The translations under genes were made by a program, and so were the position numbers. A stretch of 18,596 bases of DNA from CAZAMI01 sp964627805 (GTDB taxonomy: Archaea; Thermoproteota; Thermoprotei_A; Sulfolobales; NBVN01). Location: positions 1 through 18,596 of the forward strand of contig CAZVLA010000003.1 in the NCBI GenBank assembly GCA_964627805.1. The letters run 5' to 3'. This document shows positions 7,747-15,087 of this stretch, piece after piece (the stretch's first letter is position 1; the number at the start of each line of letters is the position of its first letter). A model generated the notes under the pieces. The model was not told where the DNA came from, ran no database searches, and saw only the letters and a program-made list of their open reading frames with translations.

Positions 7747-8471
7747 TTATTAAGCACTTAAGGATAATCTACGGAGTAACTTACCTAAGTAGTAGGTTCA
7801 TACTTAGGCAACCAGCATGGATACTACAGACAGTACTCTCGTACATAGGCTTCGCTATACTACTTTACATGTGGGGAGGTACTGAGGGTCTTAAGAACTT
7901 AATAGTAGCTATGATCATTAGTGGTTTATGGGGTGCTGGAGTAAATATAGTTGCTCAGGAAGTGGGTTGGAATAGGGTGTCTAAGATACATGACTTATTC
8001 GTAGTTAGTTCGGTTAAGCCTACTCATTATGTCATAGGTAACTTCTTAGCAGCTCTGGTATTCCCTCTAAGCTCTTTATTAGCTATGATTCCACTAGTGT
8101 ATGTGCTTAATGCTTGGTACTTAGTACTTACGTCATTAGCTATGGGGTTCACTACATTATTAGTAGGTATTTTAGTTGGGTTATTCATAGTGCTTAGGGT
8201 TGAGAAGCCAATCAACGTATCAGCAATAACTAATCCCATATCATGGTTACTAACAATACTACCCCCAGTCTACTACCCACTAGCCTTAATACCTAAGTCA
8301 CTTAGGTTAATAGCTATCCTAGCACCTACCTCAGCAGCTGCTGAAGTAGCTAGGCAGTTGAGTGGGCTTGAGTACGGAATACCCCTAACTTACCCAGTAG
8401 CAGTACTTACTGCTTGGGTAACCGTAGGTACTTACTTATTAATCAAGACTATGAGGTGGGGTTTAGAGTAG
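7743..8471 (+). CDS. ABC-2 type membrane permease
   Basis: A protein of 242 residues with six predicted membrane segments: WILQTVLSYIGFAILLYMW, LIVAMIISGLWGAGVNIV, FLAALVFPLSSLLAMIPLVYVL, LVLTSLAMGFTTLLVGILVG, ISWLLTILPPVYYPLALIP and YPVAVLTAWVTVGTYLLI. Length and topology fit ABC-2 permeases, including the PPVYYP region before the last helices. GTG 7743 overlaps the upstream TGA by 4 nt and is preceded by GGAGGTGG, which points to coupled translation with the ATPase. Two copies would be expected to pair with two ATPases to form the exporter. The substrate cannot be read from the sequence. Confidence 0.8.
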   Translation: MIIKHLRIIYGVTYLSSRFILRQPAWILQTVLSYIGFAILLYMWGGTEGLKNLIVAMIISGLWGAGVNIVAQEVGWNRVSKIHDLFVVSSVKPTHYVIGNFLAALVFPLSSLLAMIPLVYVLNAWYLVLTSLAMGFTTLLVGILVGLFIVLRVEKPINVSAITNPISWLLTILPPVYYPLALIPKSLRLIAILAPTSAAAEVARQLSGLEYGIPLTYPVAVLTAWVTVGTYLLIKTMRWGLE

Positions 8472-8534
8472 TGTTGGGCGGTCCTTATGTTCTAAACATT
8501 AGAATTAAGTAAGATACTCCATACTGTATTATCG

Positions 8535-9803
8535 GTGCTTAAGTTGGGTAAGGAGTTACTAGTTATTACGGTATTGGTAGCGGTAGCTATCCTAACGTAC
8601 TCACTCCTAACTCAGAACTACCTAACGTACGTACCAGTAATTACTACGGGAACTAAGGCGCGTGTAGTTAATGTCTTAAGGATTAAGTCAGCAATACTGT
8701 ACCAAAACCTACACTCACCTCCTGAGGGTCTTGAGGGGGCTATTAAGGTGATTAATGAGTTGAGACCGAGTCTAATATGGTATGCTAGGCAGATCGTGGG
8801 GGTACCTCCAGTACCTAACGCTTCAGTAGCTTACGAGATAGCTAGGGATGCTGGCTTAAGTGATTACAGGGCTAAGTTATTCGCTAAGTGGGTTCGTGAG
8901 AGGGCGTATACGTTAAGGGATATTAGTGAGGAGGTTAGGAGTGTTAATGCTGTGTACTGTCCATGCATACTAATTCAGAACTTCAGAACCGACTTTAACT
9001 ACGACCCACTAACCTTCAAACCAATACCTAAGGACGTACTTAAGTCAGTAGCTCTGGACTACTCTAAGTGGGGGTTACCTTACGGTAGGGAAGCTACTCA
9101 AGAGTTCTTTAGGGAGAGGTTAGGCATACCTAATGGCGCTGTATTCCCGGACATAACTAATAAGTTCTACCAAGAGTACGTACTAAGGAAGGTTGAAGCA
9201 CTTAAGAAGGTAGGGGTTAAGTGCGTCTGGCTCGATGCCCTATTCACTCAAGCAAACATAGCTTACGCAATAACTCACGACTTCAACCACCCAGCAGTTA
9301 GGGATGCGTACTTAGCCGCCTACGAACTAGTTAAGAGGATTAAGGAGTTAGGAATGATCGTCGGTACCTGGTCAAACTGGGTTAGGTACCCATACAGGGA
9401 AGTACCGCCTGTAGACTTCGTTACTAGAACATTAAGTAGGTCTGAAGTAGCTAACGTAAGGATTAACTACGATCTATGGGCTGAAGTCACTAAGTTAATA
9501 AGGTGTAAGACTAACGCCACTATATTAATGGTCTTCGACTTCGGACCATCAGATGATACACCACTAGCTATATTCAGTCAGAAATTAAGCCCTAAGCAAC
9601 AGAGGGAATTACTTAAGCAAATGCATGAAGTAGCTATGAAGTTAGGCCTAGTACCTACGTACCCAGTACACGGTGGTTGCATGGGACGTAACGCTAAGAT
9701 ACTCTCATACAGTAAGTACAGGTACTACGACGCACTAGCACCTCAATTCAGGACCTACAACACCATAAAGGAGTTAATTCATGAGGATAATAGGAGGAGG
9801 TGA
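8535..9803 (+). CDS. Membrane-anchored protein with predicted TIM-barrel (glycosidase-like) domain
   Basis: A protein of 422 residues. One N-terminal membrane segment (about 8-26) follows a short Lys-containing head, which suggests an anchored extracytoplasmic domain. The domain shows TIM-barrel features: FPDITNKFYQEYVLRKVEALKKVGVKCVWLDAL (about 204-236, strand-helix-strand ending in an acidic D234), then a helix YLAAYELVKRIKELG and the strand MIVGTWSNW, then LMVFDFGPSDD and LVPTYPVHGG. This pattern resembles glycoside-hydrolase-like barrels, where the Asp at a strand end is often catalytic; I cannot name a family. Start GTG 8535 lacks a clear SD, so a leaderless or near-leaderless message is possible; TTG 8544 is an alternative. 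It lies 63 nt after the ABC-2 permease on the same strand, so it may process what the exporter handles. Confidence 0.5.
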   Translation: MLKLGKELLVITVLVAVAILTYSLLTQNYLTYVPVITTGTKARVVNVLRIKSAILYQNLHSPPEGLEGAIKVINELRPSLIWYARQIVGVPPVPNASVAYEIARDAGLSDYRAKLFAKWVRERAYTLRDISEEVRSVNAVYCPCILIQNFRTDFNYDPLTFKPIPKDVLKSVALDYSKWGLPYGREATQEFFRERLGIPNGAVFPDITNKFYQEYVLRKVEALKKVGVKCVWLDALFTQANIAYAITHDFNHPAVRDAYLAAYELVKRIKELGMIVGTWSNWVRYPYREVPPVDFVTRTLSRSEVANVRINYDLWAEVTKLIRCKTNATILMVFDFGPSDDTPLAIFSQKLSPKQQRELLKQMHEVAMKLGLVPTYPVHGGCMGRNAKILSYSKYRYYDALAPQFRTYNTIKELIHEDNRRR

Positions 9804-9851
9804 GTAGCGAGTATAATTAAGAATTAAGCTCCTCACTAACACAGAATTAAT

Positions 9852-9908
9852 AGGGTGATGAATTTTCGGGGAGATTGAGCGGTGATGAGGCGGTTACCCA
9901 GCTGATGG
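9852..9908 (+). ncRNA. Candidate archaeal C/D box guide sRNA
   Basis: All four boxes occur in order in a span of about 55 nt: C box GTGATGA (9855-9861), guide 1 ATTTTCGGGGAGA (9862-9874), D' box TTGA (9875-9878), 3-nt spacer, C' box GTGATGA (9882-9888), guide 2 GGCGGTTACCCAG (9889-9901), D box CTGA (9902-9905). Both guides are 13 nt and the D'-C' spacer is short, as usual in archaeal C/D RNAs that direct 2'-O-methylation with L7Ae, Nop5 and fibrillarin. D' is TTGA instead of CTGA, a tolerated variant. Guide 1 is complementary to UCUCCCCGAAA, a conserved 23S rRNA segment I recall from E. coli (domain II, after AUAGCUGGU). I have no target for guide 2. It sits between two converging protein genes. 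The outer stem is weak. Confidence 0.6.
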
Positions 9909-9914
9909 AGGTCC

Positions 9915-10691
9915 TCACACCTCAATTATTGGGAATATCCTAACCCCTAACTCCTTAGCTAAGTACTTAGCATCACGGTCAATGAAGCCGCCGAGAATCA
10001 CTAACTCAGGCTTAATACCCTCTACTTTCTCGTATAGCTTACCTATCCTGTATAACTCAGCTACGTCACCCTTAGAAACCCTAGACTTAACCTCGATTAG
10101 TATATGCTTACGATCCTTAATAGCTAAGTCAACCTCAACAACTGACGGATGGTCATACACAACACCCTCCTCATCCCTATAGACCCACCTACGAACTTCA
10201 GCGACACCTAAGACATCCTCAACAACGTACTTCATAGCCTCCCTAAACGCTTCCTCAGTCATGACACCAAATCTATGAGCTATAACTGCCATAGTCCTCC
10301 TGAAGTTAGCTAATTCCTCCTCAACCTTAATCATTCTCTCCTCAAGTACTTGCTGCCTCTCCTCTAACCTCTGCTGCCTTTCTTCTAGCTTTGCGAATCT
10401 CTCCTCTAGTTTAACTATTCTCTCCTCAATTTCCGTTATTCTTTCCTCGATCCTTTGCTGCCTCTCCTCTAACTTAATGATCCTCTCCTCAATCTCTGTT
10501 ACTCTTTCCTCAATCTTCGTTATTCTCTCTTCAATTCTCTGCTGCCTCTCCTCTATTTTGACTATTCTTTCTTCAATTCTTGAAATCCTCTCTAGTACTT
10601 CCTTAAACCCTAGTAAACCCATGACAGCATACCTAAAACTACGGTCCTCCTCAAGAGCCCTCAAAAAACGCTCCTTCTCGCTAGTACTCAA
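9915..10691 (-). CDS. Coiled-coil protein with C-terminal PD-(D/E)XK nuclease-like domain (DUF3782-like)
   Basis: A protein of 258 residues. After a short N-terminus (RSFRYAVMGLLGFKEVLERI), residues about 31-130 are an uninterrupted heptad coiled coil rich in EER. Residues about 140-258 form an alpha/beta domain with VVEVDLAI...HILIEVKSRV, placing D188, E200 and K202 as the D-x(n)-ExK metal site of PD-(D/E)XK enzymes. Conserved flanking residues (YDHPSVVEVDLA, a following helix, then KPELVILGGF) match the crenarchaeal DUF3782-type proteins. It may be a structure- or damage-related nuclease acting as a coiled-coil oligomer, but its biological role is unknown. The start is TTG 10691, which agrees with the family N-terminus; no SD is visible and a 13-bp palindrome lies 7 nt upstream. 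It stands apart from the neighbouring M29/NicX-like gene (67-nt gap, same strand). Confidence 0.65.
   Translation of the reverse strand: MSTSEKERFLRALEEDRSFRYAVMGLLGFKEVLERISRIEERIVKIEERQQRIEERITKIEERVTEIEERIIKLEERQQRIEERITEIEERIVKLEERFAKLEERQQRLEERQQVLEERMIKVEEELANFRRTMAVIAHRFGVMTEEAFREAMKYVVEDVLGVAEVRRWVYRDEEGVVYDHPSVVEVDLAIKDRKHILIEVKSRVSKGDVAELYRIGKLYEKVEGIKPELVILGGFIDRDAKYLAKELGVRIFPIIEV
10321..10544 (-). repeat. 84-bp tandem repeat encoding 28-residue coiled-coil units
   Basis: Within the coiled-coil gene, the unit beginning QQRxEER recurs at residues 50, 78 and 106, which is an exact 28-residue (84-bp) period of four heptads; the third copy is partial. Unit starts on the minus strand are 10544, 10460 and 10376. 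This suggests growth or shrinkage of the coil by unequal recombination. Confidence 0.7.
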
Positions 10692-10697
10692 GGTTGA

Positions 10698-10710
10698 TGT
10701 AATGATTACA
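10698..10710. promoter_or_regulatory. 13-bp palindrome upstream of the coiled-coil nuclease-like gene
   Basis: TGTAATGATTACA is a perfect dyad of 6-bp arms around one base. It ends 7 nt before the TTG start of the minus-strand gene, where it could overlap the transcription or translation start. A regulatory role is inferred from position only. Confidence 0.25.
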
Positions 10711-10758
10711 CCCGATTACTTACTTACGTTGATCAATTAATAAGTGTTCTATCATTGG

Positions 10759-11799
10759 TTAATCCTTAAGCTTAGGTATTAACTCCTTAAGTTCCGGATG
10801 TACGTAATCACCGTTCTCTAGTATCTTAACGCCATCACCTACTAGAGTTGGGTTTAAGCATATACCATCAGTATGTGATGGTGCTGGTCCCAAGGAGCCC
10901 TTAAACGTCCCTGACTGAGACCCTAACCCCCACTCAATAACCCCCCACACCCTCTCATCCTCAAGTATGTTTCCCGTGAGCTTAGCTCCTGGATTGCAAC
11001 CGTACGATACGTGGGCTACCCTGAACATCCTCTCATCATTAAATGACTTAAGCCACCTCTCAAAGACCCTCGCCTCAGCACCTCCCTCAACCCTAACAAC
11101 GACGCCGTCCCTAATCACTAACTTTATCGGCTCCCTAAGCAACCCCAACTCCTCAGGAGGCCATACGGACCCATCAAATACTATGACACCGTTAATACTG
11201 TCCTCCTTAGGTGCCCAATCAACCTGACCAAACAGCATGTACTCACCAGGCCCGCTAACCTCACCCTCAACGAGTACTGGGCGTGAAGGGTCATTCTCAA
11301 ACTCAACATCAGTACCTGCCGGTGTCGTTAGTCTGAAGTGCCTTAACTCCTTAGTCACCCTAGCTAACCTGCGTTGGAACTCATACAGTGCAGGTACGTT
11401 AACCCTACCTACGTTCCTAACCATCATGTCAGCATCCATACCTACTAAGCATAAGTACCTAGTCCTACCTACCCTCATAGCCTCCTCATAAGGTCTTGAG
11501 TACAGTAGCCAAGCCCTATTAAGCTCAACCCACACGTCGGAGTAGGGAAGTAACTTACTAAGTAATCTAGTAGGTATGTAGGGCTCGGCAGCCCTACCAA
11601 CACCTGGAGCACTTGAGTGCCACACAACTAAGGGCTTAGCACCAAGTACTTGAGAAGCTCTAGCTAATGCCTCAGCAACCCTCCAGTCACTACCTGTGTC
11701 AGTAGTTATGACTACTTCCTCACCACTACGTACCTTAAGAACATCACGCATTAACTTATGAGCAGCAACAGCTAATTCGAGGCTTAACTCTTCCGGCAT
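10759..11799 (-). CDS. M29 aminopeptidase / NicX-like metalloenzyme
   Basis: A cytoplasmic protein of 346 residues. The N-terminal half has the alpha/beta pattern of the family (KVRSGEEVVITTDTGSD, then SDVWVELN). The C-terminal half carries the conserved blocks AHVSYGCNPGAKLTG, EDERVWGVIEWGLG and SHTDGICLNPTLVGDG. Candidate metal ligands are H263, H309 and D311. The terminal HxD is shared by M29 peptidases and by the related 2,5-dihydroxypyridine dioxygenase NicX, so the reaction (peptide bond hydrolysis or ring-opening oxidation) is not settled. Length fits the family. ATG 11799 follows GGTGATTTC. It lies 62 nt downstream of the DUF917 gene on the same strand, likely one operon, and faces away from the peptide importer, which favours a catabolic role on imported peptide-like compounds. 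Confidence 0.7.
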   Translation of the reverse strand: MPEELSLELAVAAHKLMRDVLKVRSGEEVVITTDTGSDWRVAEALARASQVLGAKPLVVWHSSAPGVGRAAEPYIPTRLLSKLLPYSDVWVELNRAWLLYSRPYEEAMRVGRTRYLCLVGMDADMMVRNVGRVNVPALYEFQRRLARVTKELRHFRLTTPAGTDVEFENDPSRPVLVEGEVSGPGEYMLFGQVDWAPKEDSINGVIVFDGSVWPPEELGLLREPIKLVIRDGVVVRVEGGAEARVFERWLKSFNDERMFRVAHVSYGCNPGAKLTGNILEDERVWGVIEWGLGSQSGTFKGSLGPAPSHTDGICLNPTLVGDGVKILENGDYVHPELKELIPKLKD

Positions 11800-11861
11800 G
11801 AAATCACCGTTAAGGAATTAAATAGGGGGACTAAAAAATCTGCTGAGAATTCCCTCAATAC

Positions 11862-12980
11862 TTAAAAACTCGTGAGCAAGCCCCTCAACCTAAGTAGTTC
11901 CTCAACAGGTACGTACTCATAATTAAGTCCGAAGTGCTTAGGCCCGAAGTACTTAAGACCCTCCTCACTCCTCCAGATATCAGGTGCTTTAGCAGCTAGT
12001 ACGTAAACCTCATCACCGACCCTTAACTCAGTATTAGTTACTGGCTCACCATTAGGTCTTAAGAATATTATTAAGTCTGGAGGCATTATGAGTGGTTCAT
12101 TATTTAACCAAGCCATTATGTGTTCATTCTTAATCCATGACTTAAGTATTGAGTCCTTAAAATCACTTAAGCCCTCAACGAATACCTCACCCTTAAGGAA
12201 CCCACCCTCATCCCTCCACCTATAATCGCTTACTACGCCATGAAATACTACCCAACCATTAAGTACCTTAGCAACCTCCTTAACAGGGTCCTTACCAACC
12301 TCCCTAGCCTCCTCAATAACCTCACCAACTCTTAAGCAGAGGGTTAGAGTACCTCTAATAACTACCTTACGAGCAACTTCAGCACTCATTGGTGCATCAA
12401 CGACTGCTGCATGCCTACCACTAAGTACTGATAAGTACCTAGCTAATGCTTCATAATCGTCGATGTCTGCGTACTCCTTAATAATGACTACATTACCTGT
12501 CTCAGTAACTATTACCGAGGGGTATAGAGGTACTTTAAATATGTGTAGTGTACATTGGTGAAGCTCAGGGCCCGCCCTACCCATTAAGTCACCATCAACT
12601 ACAGGGACCCCCAACTCAGAAGCAATTGATAGAGCTACCGCTGTATTACCACCACCTAATTCCGTAGGTACTACAGCACCTACCTTAGCACCTAATAACC
12701 CCTCAAGCTCTTCAACAGCCCTCTTAATAGGTTCTGAAATCCTAACCTCCTTCTTAGTCTTAAGTCCAGGAGCTACTGAACCTACGTAGTAAGGCTGAAC
12801 AACTATGGAGTCACTAGGTAATTCGTTAGGGTCAATAATACTTACTGACCTACCCCTCCTAACTACGGTATTCATTAATAACTCAAACCCCTCCTTAGGA
12901 TCACCACCACCTCCAGTACCTAAGACGGTAGCCCCCAAAACTAACCTCCTAACACTTACCTCATCGCTCAAGCTAAACAT
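11862..12980 (-). CDS. DUF917 (S-methyl thiohydantoin desulfurase-type) family protein
   Basis: A cytoplasmic protein of 372 residues, close to the usual family length. Diagnostic blocks are the Gly-rich LGTGGGGDPKEG (about 20-31), VVPTELGGGNTAVALSIASELG (about 103-124) and VPVVDGDLMGRAGPELHQ (about 125-142), followed by beta-rich domains with FLRPNGEPVTNTELRVGDEVYVLA and APDIWRSEEGLKYFGPKHFG near the end. DUF917 proteins often accompany hydantoinase/oxoprolinase-type amide ring hydrolases; one family label is S-methyl thiohydantoin desulfurase. The exact substrate here is unknown. Start ATG 12980 has GGTG 5 nt upstream. It is the first gene of the minus-strand pair with the M29/NicX-like gene and divergent from the binding-protein gene, which suggests shared induction with the importer. 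Confidence 0.8.
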   Translation of the reverse strand: MFSLSDEVSVRRLVLGATVLGTGGGGDPKEGFELLMNTVVRRGRSVSIIDPNELPSDSIVVQPYYVGSVAPGLKTKKEVRISEPIKRAVEELEGLLGAKVGAVVPTELGGGNTAVALSIASELGVPVVDGDLMGRAGPELHQCTLHIFKVPLYPSVIVTETGNVVIIKEYADIDDYEALARYLSVLSGRHAAVVDAPMSAEVARKVVIRGTLTLCLRVGEVIEEAREVGKDPVKEVAKVLNGWVVFHGVVSDYRWRDEGGFLKGEVFVEGLSDFKDSILKSWIKNEHIMAWLNNEPLIMPPDLIIFLRPNGEPVTNTELRVGDEVYVLAAKAPDIWRSEEGLKYFGPKHFGLNYEYVPVEELLRLRGLLTSF

Positions 12981-13036
12981 ACTAGCACCAAGGAATCTAC
13001 TTAACTACGAAAATAAGTTATGATTAAGGATTCCGT

Positions 13037-13044
13037 ACTTAAAC
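13037..13044 (-). promoter_or_regulatory. Candidate TATA box for the DUF917 operon
   Basis: ACTTAAAC, read on the minus strand as GTTTAAGT after an A/T-rich stretch, lies about 60 nt upstream of ATG 12980. The predicted start near 13014 would leave a leader of about 35 nt holding the GGTG SD. A second A/T stretch (CTTATTTT near 13010-13017) is an alternative. Confidence 0.3.
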
Positions 13045-13218
13045 ATATTTGATTGGTACTACCTAAGTACCTAATAATTCATTTCATTAATTAAGTTAAT
13101 ACCTATGTAAGTAATTTCATATCCCTCAAGATTAAGTACTTACGTACATACGTGAATTTCATTCATTGTATTAAGTGCATAACTTGCAATATATGCGGGT
13201 TATTGACGTAGTATTAAT

Positions 13219-13232
13219 CCAAAAAATTTAAG
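13219..13232 (+). promoter_or_regulatory. Candidate BRE/TATA promoter of the peptide importer operon
   Basis: CCAAAAAATTTAAG fits an archaeal BRE (A-rich, CC-led) followed by a TATA element. The expected transcription start is near 13252-13255, giving a leader of about 20 nt that contains the TAGGTG SD upstream of GTG 13274. Spacing and sequence make this the best promoter candidate in the window. Confidence 0.5.
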
Positions 13233-13273
13233 AGCCCTCCTCAAATACTTGAAGATTCGGTAGGTGTTCCGAG

Positions 13274-15040
13274 GTGAAGTACAGGGTAGGTGTATCTAAA
13301 GTAGCTGCTGCAGTAGCTGCTATAGTCATAATAGTAGCTATAGTAGCTGGTGCTATGTACTACTATAGTAAGGTAGGGGCGGGTACCAGTACTTCAACAT
13401 CAACTACGACTACTACATCATCAAGTACTACGGGCACCTCAACAACATCAGTAACTACATCAACTACTAAGGTATTAACTACTACCACGGTTAAGGTAGG
13501 TGGTATGAAGACCGTTGTGGTTTACGCATCACTATCTGAGATGACCTCAGCAGACCCGAGTACTGAGTTCTCAAACTCAATACTGTGGATGTGCCTAGTC
13601 TACGAACCCCTACTGTGGTACGACCCAATACATGATAAGTTCATACCCGCACTAGCTACTAGTTGGGAGGCTAAGGACGGTGGTAAGGTATGGATATTCC
13701 ACTTAAGGAAGGGGGCTAAGTTCCACGACGGTACACCAGTAACTGCTCAAGCTGTTAAGTTCTCAATAGAGAGGACAATAGCCCTAGGAAAGGGAGCGGC
13801 ATTCATCTGGGACCCAGTAGAGAAGATCGAAACACCCGACAACTACACAGTAGTATTCTACCTCAAGTACCCAGCACCACTAAATAAAATTGCAGCGTCA
13901 TCTTACGGGGCATGGATATTCAGTCCAAACGTAGTTAAGTTAGCTGGAGCTAAGAACGCAACCGACAAGAAAGTAGCTGAATGGTTTAACTCAGGTCACG
14001 ACGACGGTTCAGGACCTTACAAACTAGTTAAGTGGGACCCACAGAATGAGGTAGTACTTGAGAAATTCAAGGATTGGTGGGGATGGAAGCTCAAGGATTA
14101 CCCAATGAAGTCAGATAACGCACCTGATGTCTTCATAATTAAGATAGTTAAGGACGCAGTAACTCAGGAGAGGATGGTTCAGTCAGGAGATATAGATATT
14201 GCTGAGACTGTACCCCTAGACGATATAGAGTCACTCAAGAAGAACCCCAACCTACAGGTAGTTGAATCACCTAGCTTCCAGAACTTACTAATGCTAATAA
14301 ACACAAGGAAACCACCACTCAACAACGTACTCGTCAGGAGGGCTATAGCACATGCTATACCTTACAAGGACATAGTACTAGTAGCTAGGAACGGACTAGC
14401 TAAGGTAGCTAGCGGGCCGATACCCCACGGTATGTGGGGGCACTTCGACAACCTAACCTACACCTACGACTTAAAACTAGCTAAGAAGCTACTAGCTGAG
14501 GCTGGATACCCCAACGGAATCAACAGGACCTTAATACTTACCTACACAGCAGGTGATATATATGAGCAGAGAACAGCTGAGCTCATTAAGGCTAGCTTAG
14601 CTAAGATAGGTATTAAGGTTAAGATAAAACCAATGAGCTGGCAGGAACAATGGGCATTAGCCCAGAGTGGGTGGAAGAACCCTGAAGCAGCTCAGGATCT
14701 ATTCATATTCTACTGGTGGCCAACATACATAACGCCGTTTGACTTCCTATACAACATGTTCGATAATGAGAGTAAGGCATTCGACTTATGCTATTACGCT
14801 AACCCGAAGTTCAATAAGTTAATTGAGGAAGCCCACAAGTTAGAAGGTATTGATAAGGCTAAGGCCCTTCACCTGTACTACGAAGCTGAGAAGATACTGT
14901 ACGATGACGTACCAGCGATACCGCTATGGGATATGGTAGATATCAGGGTTGCTAGGGCGGATATAGGTAACTTAGCTAAGGCTATAAACCCAGCATACCC
15001 TACCGTGGTATTTGCTCAAGTATTAAGTATTAAGAAGTGA
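13274..15040 (+). CDS. Peptide ABC transporter substrate-binding protein (family 5)
   Basis: A protein of 588 residues. A membrane anchor (about 8-31, AAAVAAIVIIVAIVAGAMYY) is followed by a Ser/Thr linker (about 38-75) and then the extracellular family 5 binding domain. The family signature is clear: ALATSWEAKDGGKVWIFHLRKGAKFHDG with a PVTAQAVKFSIER continuation (about 126-167). The C-terminus (DDVPAIPLWDMVDIRVARADI) is also typical. There is no lipobox Cys; anchoring through the N-terminal helix with a heavily glycosylatable linker is the crenarchaeal arrangement. It should capture oligopeptides or similar solutes outside the cell and deliver them to the permeases encoded next. GTG 13274 is preceded by TAGGTG 7 nt upstream. 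It is the first gene of the importer operon and divergent from the DUF917/M29-like pair. Confidence 0.9.
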   Translation: MKYRVGVSKVAAAVAAIVIIVAIVAGAMYYYSKVGAGTSTSTSTTTTTSSSTTGTSTTSVTTSTTKVLTTTTVKVGGMKTVVVYASLSEMTSADPSTEFSNSILWMCLVYEPLLWYDPIHDKFIPALATSWEAKDGGKVWIFHLRKGAKFHDGTPVTAQAVKFSIERTIALGKGAAFIWDPVEKIETPDNYTVVFYLKYPAPLNKIAASSYGAWIFSPNVVKLAGAKNATDKKVAEWFNSGHDDGSGPYKLVKWDPQNEVVLEKFKDWWGWKLKDYPMKSDNAPDVFIIKIVKDAVTQERMVQSGDIDIAETVPLDDIESLKKNPNLQVVESPSFQNLLMLINTRKPPLNNVLVRRAIAHAIPYKDIVLVARNGLAKVASGPIPHGMWGHFDNLTYTYDLKLAKKLLAEAGYPNGINRTLILTYTAGDIYEQRTAELIKASLAKIGIKVKIKPMSWQEQWALAQSGWKNPEAAQDLFIFYWWPTYITPFDFLYNMFDNESKAFDLCYYANPKFNKLIEEAHKLEGIDKAKALHLYYEAEKILYDDVPAIPLWDMVDIRVARADIGNLAKAINPAYPTVVFAQVLSIKK

Positions 15041-15087
15041 TTTTTCCCCTCAATAAATCAATAAATGAACCTCGATGGGGGGACGTA

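Larger units (their letters stand above)
12981..13273. other. Divergent intergenic region between the DUF917 operon and the peptide importer
   Basis: This A/T-rich 293-bp spacer carries no convincing reading frame or RNA gene. It holds the two candidate core promoters listed separately, three copies of ATTTCAT (13081-13087, 13114-13120, 13156-13162) and a short dyad ACGTA-CA-TACGT near 13142-13153. It is the obvious place for common control of both operons. Confidence 0.5.

Noticed and set aside
10321..10560. CRISPR-like regular repeats
   Set aside because: The periodic units are coding heptads without spacers of unrelated sequence, and the 84-bp period keeps the reading frame.
10477..10740. 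Plus-strand frame opposite the coiled coil (repeats of ILSSI)
   Set aside because: It is the mirror of the EER heptads; repeat structure alone keeps it open.
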